Positions 42,874 through 64,000 of a DNA stretch of 64,000 nucleotides are shown here, piece after piece (position 1 is the first letter of the stretch; every line of letters starts with the position of its first letter). The translations under genes were made by a program, and so were the position numbers. Source of the stretch: Hyperoodon ampullatus (Eukaryota; Chordata; Mammalia; Artiodactyla; Ziphiidae); assembly GCA_949752795.1 (NCBI GenBank), contig OX457075.1, forward strand, positions 7,368,001 to 7,432,000, given 5' to 3'. Under the pieces are notes generated by a model, which ran no database searches, had not been told where the DNA came from, and saw nothing but the letters and a program-made list of their open reading frames with translations.

Positions 42874-43750
42874 TGAAACGCACAACGGGAGAGCTGTGAC
42901 TTTTCAGTTTTGTTTGGAGACTTACCTAGGACTGTAGCCCAGGAGCCAGCCTCACAGCTCTGAGGAACTGCTCGGAAGCATGTGTGAGTTAGGTGAAGAG
43001 GGTACGCGCAACCAAGCACATGTCTCAGGAGAAGGCTGCTGCTAGTCACGAGGAACAGGTATCTCCTTTAATGATTTTAGTGCTTTTTTAAGTAAGGGAA
43101 GATGCAAGAGTCCGGGTTCACAAAAGTTTTCTCCTGAAAATCTCTAACTATCTGAGGGCCAGTTCTGCCAGTTTTCCCAGAGCACGGAGTGCCTCATCCT
43201 GATCTTCGCCCTGAAGTCCTTTTAAGGGTAACTATAGGTCAGCAACTGCAGGGGCTGTAGAACTGGATGGTGGGCAACATTCCTCACTTGGCAGTACCCT
43301 CCCCTTGATCATAGTTTTGACCAAGGTTTAGGATGCATCTCATGACCAGTTTGTCCCATGGTGCTAGGAAGGCTCATTCTTAGGTCTGGTGAAGATTTCG
43401 CTGACATAGGCCACTCAATGTGCTGTTACTGAACTAGGCCCATAACAGTCTTACTCGTCTGTTATAGTTTCCCTCTTACTGGAAACTACAGGAATCGTTT
43501 CCCTCTTACTGCTTCTTCCCATATCTAGGGTTACACTATTACAATCATTGATCTTATGTAGAACTATTTATTTGGCTAATCAAGTCGCCTAGTTGTCATT
43601 ATTTTCATTGGAGGGTCCTTCTATATAGATTGGAGAAAGTCCTTTAAACGATATATTTTCTAGTATATGTAATCTTGTTACAGGTCATGGGGCATCTGAT
43701 CTTCATCCAAGGATTACTGTGATAAGCTCCAGAAACACACTTACAATGTC

Positions 43751-43970
43751 CTTTTTTTTTTTTTTTTTTTTTTTTCCTGTGGTACGCGGGCCTCTCACTG
43801 TTGTGGCCTCTCCCGTTGCGGAGCACAGGCTCCGGACGCGCAGGCTCAGCGGCCATGGCTCACAGGCCCAGCCGCTCCGTGGCATGCGGGATCCTCCCGG
43901 ACCAGGGCACGAACCCGTGTCCCCTGCATTGGCAGGCGGACTCTCAACCACTGTGCCACCAGGGAAGCCC
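43751..43970 (-). mobile_element. Short-form CHR SINE
   Basis: Short form with TSD ACAATGTCC at 43743-43751 and 43971-43979. Confidence 0.9.
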
Positions 43971-44669
43971 ACAATGTCCTTTTAATAATTCAACTAAACT
44001 TCACAATAATGTAACAAGGAGCCAACAAAAGAAGTGAGCCTTGGGCAGTAAGTACAAACTTGGAAGACAACTGACAACATTAGAACTTAATATCCACTAG
44101 AACTTTTTTTTTCTCTAAAACCACCTTCATTTCTACCAAATATAGCCCAATTAAGGCTAATTTGTTTGCAAAATAAACTTGGCCTGATTATTTACATAAG
44201 TGTAATTGATTATATAGGCTCTTTTAAATTATTTTTCCTGGAACTTTTCATAAGGAATTGCAGATTGAACTTTTAAAAGGCCTCTAAAGTTGAGCCAGGA
44301 AAGCCATGCCAAGGGCTTGCCATTAGATTCCGCCACAATAACTATAGATTTGGGTGAATTCCTCTCTTCTCAAGGTCTCCAAAATACCTTGACATTCTTG
44401 CACCTGCCAGGAGTTGACCTTCCTTATTCACCTGATAAGGCTACTGGGAACCTGAAAGTCTCCACTTTCTGGAGAGATCAAGTAGAAAGAAAAGATAAAT
44501 GTTTCAGTTCTGCTTACAAAGGTCCAATTTACCAAGTTGCTGTAAGTCATAATTAGCTTAAGGTTTCCTTATATCTAGAAAACAAAGATTAAAAGCCAGT
44601 AATATTTCTGACAAAAAGTCATAAAAATTATAACCATATTCATCAGTTATCAGTCATATATAACTAATC

Positions 44670-44965
44670 TTTTTTTAAAAATAAATTTATTTATTTATTT
44701 TTGGCTGCATTGGGTCTTCGTTGCTGCGCACGGGCTTTCTCTCGTTGCGGTGAGTGGGGGCTACTCTTCGTTGTGGTGCGCAGGCTTCTCATTGCGGTGG
44801 CTTCTCTTGTTGCGGAGCACAGGCTCTAGGCATGTGGGCTTCAGTAGTTGTGGCAGACGGGCTTAGTTGCTCCGCGGCATGTGGGATCTTCCTGGACCAG
44901 GGCTCAAACCCGTGTCCCCTGAATTGGCAGGCGGATTCTTAACCACTGCGCCGCCAGGGAAGCCC
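44670..44965 (-). mobile_element. CHR-family SINE, long form with internal loss
   Basis: Reverse long form lacking part of the middle CAGTAGTTGTGG block. TSD TAACTAATC at 44661-44669 and 44968-44976. Confidence 0.88.
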
Positions 44966-46063
44966 TGTAACTAATCCTTGATCTTGATCCTTTAACAGTT
45001 TTATTAAGCCATCAGGGTTTCCACTAGAATTCTTTAATTTCTTACCCAGTTCAGTGGTTAGTTCCCAATTAAGTACTTGTAAAATAAGTTCTGTATGTAT
45101 TTTACATCAATCTAGCTGGGGTGTTAGTCAGAGGTTGGCTTTCTGACACCCCTTAGTTGGCCTAACTGAGGAAAGACATTTGGCCAGCCTCACACCTAGT
45201 CACTCAGTCCAGACCATTCAGTGTCTTTCTGGAGGCAGAACTGGGGGTTGGGGGGGCACCCCCACCAGTATCTTTCAACTGGGCGTCAGGTACCTGTTAT
45301 ACACCACCAAATAAAACTCTGGATTATCAACCAGTAACTGGGAGATCTGAGAACCAGGAGAAACTCACCCAGATTCGTCTGGACTCGCTGAGGAGGTGGA
45401 TGGGAATAAAAGGCCCTTGCTGCTGCCAAGGTTCTGAATCCTCATAGTGTTCAGACGGAGGACAGAAGTTAGCTCTGTGCTCCTTCACAGTCAGCAGAAC
45501 TGTCGACTGAAAAACAACGTACAACAAGAGAGCTGTGAGTTTCAGTTCTATTGGGGGACTTACTGAGGACTATAGCCTGGGAAACAGCCTCTCAGATAGC
45601 TCTGAGGAACTGCTCTAAAGAGGGAGAGGTACGGGGGACGCTGGCTTACGTGTGATTTAGGGGAACGGTACCTGCACTCAAGCACACATTTTGGTAGAAG
45701 GTTGCTCCTGGTCACAAGCAACGGATTTCTCCGTTCATGACTTTAGTGCTTTTCTAAGTATGAGAAGATGTAAGAAACCAGATTCATAAAAAATTTCTAA
45801 AACATTATAATATTGATAACTGTCTAAGGGCTCACTTTGCCTGTTTTCCCAGGGCACAGTGTGCCTCATCCTGATCGTCTTCCTGAATTCCTTTCAGGGT
45901 GTCCTGTAGGTCAGCGACCGCAGGGGCCATGACTTGATTCTTGTAGAACCGGGTGGGAGCGCCGTTCCTCCCGAGACTTCAGGCCCCTCATCCTGGGGCT
46001 GGGTGGCCTCTGCCAGCTCCACCTGCCTGTACCCTATCAGAAGCCCTGGGTGCTCTCCTAGGG

Positions 46064-46240
46064 CAGAGCTTCTCAAAGCCTAGTGTACAGTTCACAGAAT
46101 ACCTTCATGGCAATCACCTGGGAAATTTTTTTTTAAATACAGGTTTCAGAGCCTCAATTCTAGACTCATTAAATCTGGAATTTCTGAGCATGAGGGTTAC
46201 AAAGCTGCATTTTAAACAGCTTGCTGCTTGAGAACCCCTG
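46064..46240. mobile_element. MER5-like DNA transposon just upstream of the STAR promoter
   Basis: Ends CAGAGCTTCTCAAAG and CTTGAGAACCCCTG are imperfect inverted repeats typical of MER5-type hAT elements. It lies about 270 bp upstream of the expected STAR start site. Confidence 0.7.
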
Positions 46241-46390
46241 TCACATGTGCATACTTTTTTTCTAAATTGCCTTGACCTCTGCTGCTCCTTTTTTTCTCTC
46301 CCCTCCATCCAGCCCGGTCAGGCACCAGCCTCCCAAGCCCTTTCCCCACCCCCGCCCGCACTCCCCGCAAATGGCCAAAGGCTCCTTGTG

Positions 46391-46510
46391 AGGCAATCCC
46401 TCTATCCTTGGTGCCTTCCTTTACACGATGAGTGATGGCTTTTTTATCTCCTGATGATGAAACACAGCCTTCAGCTGGAGGCATTTAAGGCGCAGGACGC
46501 AGGGTCCAGC
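46391..46510 (+). promoter_or_regulatory. STAR: STAR proximal promoter
   Basis: This block resembles the conserved STAR promoter. Visible sites in order are a C/EBP-like GGCAATCC at 46392-46399, an SF-1/NR5A1 site in reverse (CCTTGG at 46406-46411, read CCAAGG on the other strand), a CRE/AP-1 half site TGAGTGAT at 46429-46436, a GATA site TTATCT at 46444-46449 and the TATA-like ATTTAAG at 46483-46489. The spacing and order match what is known for STAR genes controlled by cAMP, NR5A1, C/EBP-beta and GATA4. Transcription should start near 46510, leaving a 5' UTR of about 100 nt. Confidence 0.8.
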
Positions 46511-46541
46511 CGCGGCTGCAGGACCCAGAGGCCAACCCTGA

Positions 46542-51372
<4,831 letters not shown>

Positions 51373-53175
51373 AGACCAGCCTGCTGCTGCCAACGGCTCC
51401 CAGCTGAGCGCGCCTGCAGGCTCACGAGGAGGTCTCTGCTGGAAGCCTACAAGTCTGTTAAAGATCTTCATCCAGGGACAGTGGGATGGGATGGTGGTGC
51501 GTGTCCAGTATGATACTAGAACTCAGATGGGTTACATTTTAGTACCAAGAAAGTGGGGACAAGGCTCTTTTAACTTCATTCACTGATGAGCTGTAAAATG
51601 AAGCACAGGGGTCCCAAAATATTTGTAAAACTTTTTTTTCTGGGTCCTTACTTGTCTACCTAGAAACATCTTTAAAATGCTACCAGTTAACGAACGCACG
51701 GTGCAGGGGGTGCAAAATACAAGGATCAGGACCGCATGCTTGATGAGCTCAAGAGCTCCATCCCCTGTGGGCAATGTGTGCAGACAGAGCGGGTCTTACA
51801 CAGGGCCTCCTGAAACCCTCTTCTCCTCCACCAAGGTGGTAGAGAACTGCGCCAAACAACAAGCAGCTCCCACAGCGGACACCGTCCAGAACTCTAGTTC
51901 AAGTTAATGAAAAAATACAAAACTAATGATCAGACTGATTCCCCTACTTCTTCCATGAGCAACAGTCAGAATAAAGAATCGTAACTAACACAAAAACTTC
52001 AGTCTGTACCTGTTTTAAAATTCTACTCTTAAAATCCATGCTAGTAAATTGCAACTTCCTACTAAAGGAGTCACGGATGAAGACTGTAATTAGTTAAACT
52101 AAGTCCCCGACTTCACTCAAAGGAAAAATGCCAGGGGACTTAGGTCATTCAACTATGTACGACCTGTTACCAGAATCTTTCATAAAAATTTAATTTACAC
52201 GATAAGCACAAGACTAAATCAGTTCTTAAAAGAACTCTATAGCTGGTAGCTGATTAACGGGCATTGGAAGATGAAGATTATGACTGAAGATTTTTATTTA
52301 CCTAATTAAAAGGATAGAACCAAAGGCGAGTGACAGAATGGTATTACTAAGATAAAATCAAACAAAAGCAAATTTTATTACTTTCCCATTAGTGACTGTT
52401 TAGACCTAAAAAGGGAGCTGAATCTTTAGTTTGGAGTCTATTACATTTCCTCTTAGCTTGACTCAGGGCTGCCAATTTCTCTGCTTTAACAGGTCAATGT
52501 TCGACTACTTTGGAGGAGATGGCTGGAAGAAGGGGTGATAGGGTGACAGCAAAATCCCTTTCCAACATTCAGAGAATTGGTGCTTAAAAAATGCAAGTTG
52601 AGATGGGGTTATTCGGCTAAAATGTATAAGCAGGATGAAAACCTAACCATTATCACTTGAAGCTTTTCCATTCCAGTGCTAACAGCATTGATGATTTATA
52701 CCATTTTGAATTAAGAGTTCTAGCTTATTTATTAAACAAATGAGCAGTCGCAGGAATGCTGTTATAATTTATTGAGGTACTGAGAATTTACAACTGATAG
52801 ATATATTTATTAATATTTATTCTGATTGTTTCTTAGTAGTCTATTTTTGGCATAGATGAAATTACGTTTATCCAGCCAGGAGCTTCAGAGTGAGATGGGA
52901 TAATTGTAGAAGTGTTTCTAGAACAGAATTATCATCCACTCCCAGCTAAGAGAAAGGGTTACTTGTTGAAAGATGTGTAGAGCAACATATGCTCCGGTTT
53001 CAAGAGAACAGGCTGACACTAAAGAAATGGGCTTTCAACACACACCACGGTTTTGAGTTTGATTATAATTTGCCTTTTTCAAACTGTGCAACTGTGTCTT
53101 TGAGGTATGTGGGGAGGTATTTTCTCACTTGTTTAATTTTACACTGGAATAAAATGAATTGTCAGTGATCATCTG
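51373..53175 (+). other. STAR: STAR 3' UTR with two alternative poly(A) signals
   Basis: There are two canonical AATAAA signals, at 51970-51975 and 53150-53155. They would give 3' UTRs of about 620 and 1,800 nt, hence mRNAs near 1.6 and 2.8 kb before the tail. This agrees with the two STAR transcripts long known in mammals, including cattle. The segment present only in the long form holds an AU-rich nonamer TTATTTATT at 52725-52733 and clustered ATTTA motifs near 52805-52819, of the kind bound by TIS11/ZFP36L1 to destabilise the long transcript. Confidence 0.65.
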
Positions 53176-53992
53176 CTTACAGAAACCATTTTATATAGGA
53201 CTATAAGAAGAGTGGGTATTCTTTGAGCCCTTCAAATGAATCTAATCAAAACACACACAAAGAATATGCAGTATAAACAAGCAAAAATCATTATTTCTGT
53301 AACCTCCGATTTATGAAAGCGAAATGCACAAAACCCTAATTTGATCATTTAAATGGAGAGTGGGTGCATAACTTACATGTGTGGTAATTCATGCTACAAA
53401 GAATTCATCTCCAGCTTCCTCTAGATAACACCATCCTCGTTTACTTAGAGTTCTTCAAACCCTGATGATCCAGAAGCTTTATAACCAAGTCTGCTCCATA
53501 AGACCACGAATGAATAGACCTCAGCCTGATTCTGTTGTGTTTCCTGTTAAGAGAGGTGGAATGACCGAAACAAAGACCCTGGGTCTGGGTGATTCATAAG
53601 GAGACAAATACATTAGTCAAAGCTTCTGTGTTAAGATACCAACAGTCACTTGAAATTTGGGAAATTAAACAGGCATAATATATGGGAATCCTTGGCAACA
53701 TATTACCAGACTCTTGGTGAACCACTCTATGAACCTAGGTAGGAAGTTACACGCAGAGAAGTCTGGAGCAACCCTGGGAGGACTGCATTGCCACTGATTA
53801 AAAGGGGGACAGGGAAGCACTTAGGCACCCCCAGGGAAGGCTCATTCTTACATTCCAGTTTTTAGTCTTCTGAAAACTGTCCTTTAATCATCAGGTATTA
53901 CAAAGGAAGATAACCTGCAGAGATCAACACACAAGTTCAACGGGAAGAGCTGGAGGGAGACCATTTACCCTTTTAGGTTCCTGTTCACCTTT
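53176..53992. other. STAR-ASH2L intergenic region
   Basis: Unique-looking sequence between the candidate distal STAR poly(A) site and the SINE cluster. No gene or recognised repeat was seen. Confidence 0.45.
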
Positions 53993-54529
53993 TTAAAAAA
54001 TATATATTTATTTAGGACTTCCCTGGTGGCGCAGTGGTTAAGAATCCGCCAGCCAATGCAGGGGACACGGGTTCGAGCCCTGGTCCAGGAAGATCCCACA
54101 TGCCGCAGAGCAACAAAGCCCGTGCGCCACAACTACTGAGCCTGCACTCTAGAGCCCGCGAGCCACATCTACTGAGCCCGCGTGCCACAACTACTGAAGT
54201 CCACGCACCTAGAGCCTGTGCTCCGAAACAAGAGAAGCCACCGCAATGAGAAGCCCATGCACTGCAACGAAGGGTAGCCCCCGCTCACTGCAACTAGAGA
54301 AAGCCCATGTGCAGCAACGAAGAACCCAATGCAGCCAAAAATAAATAAATAAATAAATAAATTTATTTTAAAATATTTATTTATTTATTTGGCTGTGCCA
54401 GGTCTTAGCTGTGGCACGCGGGATCTTTAGTTGCGGCATGTGGGATCTAGTTCCCTGACTAGGGATGGAACCTGGGCCTCCTGCATTGGAAGCGCGGAGC
54501 CTTAGCCATTGAACCCCCAGGGAAGTGCC
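53993..54529. mobile_element. Nested CHR SINEs: young plus copy inside the tail of an old minus copy
   Basis: The old minus CHR (body 54366-54529) carries a split T/A-rich tail at 53993-54014. A long plus CHR (54015-54364) sits inside that tail. CCTGTTCACCTT flanks the whole unit at both ends. Confidence 0.85.
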
Positions 54530-54724
54530 CCCTGTTCACCTTCTTGAGAGTCGGGTTTCACAGGATAAGAGGGGGTGGTCAAATTGGCTGGAGGGAACAA
54601 AGCAATGGGGGAGGGTGGAGATAGAAACCTGTCTCTCCTCCAAGGCTGGCTCCCCTTCCTCAGAGTGCCTTACTGTTCCGACACTGTCGCCACATGGACC
54701 CCAACCTGAAAGGGAAGCAAAGTG

Positions 54725-55360
54725 CCACACACACTCGAAGACAAGTTTTATTTGGGAAGAGTTTCTAATTGTTAAAGCTGCAAGCAAGTTCCCTTCACAA
54801 GTATAGTTCTACAGACCTAGTAGTTTCAGAGATCCCAGTGTTCAAAGGTACACCTCAAAATTAAGAACAAAAACACACCCACAGCGAAAGGGAAGAGCTG
54901 TTAGACTTGTTTGGAATGTACAGCCATGGATTTCAGCTGTTCTCAGAAACAGGCCCACCACTTCCTTGGGAACCAGGCGGGATGGAGGCAATGCCCGCAG
55001 AAGGACATGTCTTGAAACATGTTAGCTACTTGGGCAAGGTTACCCATTCCTTAGAAAACACAGTAAGCAGCAAGTCTCAGCTGGTGGGGTACATGGCACA
55101 GGCCCAGTTCACGGGGCGCTTATGGGATCCCAGGGTCGGCAGCTGTTGGGAATGGCACACGAAGTAAAAGCCGTGATAGAAGGGACAGTGCTGAAGGGCA
55201 AGGAGTCTCTCTCAGACCCACCTGGCCTCTAATTTGCTACAGCAGAGGCCGTGTTCTGCAGTATCTTCAGGAAAACATTTGCCACAGTGAAAAAACAAAA
55301 ACAAAACCCGCTCATATTATTCCCCAGGAAGTCCGTGTCTGCAAAGGAAAAGGGACTTGG
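54725..55360 (-). other. ASH2L: ASH2L 3' UTR and poly(A) signal
   Basis: About 630 nt follow the ASH2L stop on the minus strand. The first canonical AATAAA on that strand is at 54752-54747 (TTTATT on plus), so cleavage is expected near 54725. The long STAR 3' UTR should end near 53175, so the two genes are convergent without overlap. Confidence 0.65.

Positions 55361-64000
<8,640 letters not shown>

Larger units (their letters stand above)
42874..45981 (-). mobile_element. Decayed endogenous retroviral remnant with two LTR-like ends
   Basis: Two direct repeats in the same orientation, 42874-43293 and about 45508-45981, share long blocks (for example AGAGCTGTGA, CTCTGAGGAACTGCTC, GTGCCTCATCCTGATC). 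Each has TG/CA-type ends, and on the minus strand an AATAAA-like signal lies close to the presumed 3' end of each LTR. A purine tract AAGGGGAGGG (43307-43298 on minus) directly precedes the left copy, where a polypurine tract belongs. The interior of about 2.2 kb, reduced by two CHR SINEs (43751-43970, 44670-44965), has no recognisable gag, pol or env ORF. No primer-binding site or TSD was confirmed. Confidence 0.6.

Noticed and set aside
44290..44556. An 88-residue plus-strand ORF inside the LTR-flanked remnant
   Set aside because: It is on the opposite strand to the inferred element and I could not match it to any retroviral or host protein.

Overview
The window is nuclear DNA from a mammal, most likely a cetacean. 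The main evidence is the very large number of tRNA-derived SINEs of the CHR family. There is a long form of about 340 bp with an AAATAAAT-rich tail and a short form of about 215 bp with a pure poly(A) tail. No Bov-B, Bov-tA or pig PRE-1 elements were recognised. The genes have vertebrate exon-intron structure with GT-AG junctions and match the mammalian ASH2L-STAR-LSM1-BAG4 block (human 8p11.23), here in reverse orientation.

Layout. 1-24975: the 5' part of BAG4 on the minus strand, with exon 1 at 24706-24975 and exon 2 at 7294-7401. Its two introns are packed with L1, L2, LTR and CHR repeats and hold an antisense processed pseudogene of ORC3 (about 1975-4165). 24976-25522: a CpG-rich head-to-head promoter shared by BAG4 and LSM1. 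25523-34324: the complete LSM1 gene, plus strand, 4 coding exons, 133 aa. 34640-46500: intergenic DNA with L2, MIR and L1 pieces, CHR SINEs, a GC-rich block and a decayed minus-strand endogenous retroviral remnant with two LTR-like ends (42874-45981). 46611-51372: the complete STAR gene, plus strand, 7 coding exons, 285 aa, with a recognisable steroidogenic promoter and two candidate poly(A) sites. 55361-61890 and onward: the last six coding exons of ASH2L on the minus strand, tail to tail with STAR. The 5' part of ASH2L lies beyond the right edge.

The genes do not form a pathway. BAG4 is an HSP70 co-chaperone and death-receptor silencer. LSM1 is the P-body LSm1-7 decapping subunit. STAR delivers cholesterol to mitochondria for steroid synthesis. 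ASH2L is a core subunit of MLL/SET1 H3K4 methyltransferases. Their order is conserved synteny.

I found no new multi-gene system. Almost every other open reading frame lies in a SINE, L1, LTR or GC-rich shadow. The points most worth a second look are an apparent poly(A)-only retroinsertion with a perfect 15-bp target-site duplication, the LTR-flanked remnant beside STAR, the ORC3 retropseudogene, a SINE that ends 39 nt before LSM1 exon 2, and the long AU-rich alternative 3' UTR of STAR. Repeat family names were assigned from memory of consensus sequences and are weaker than the gene calls.
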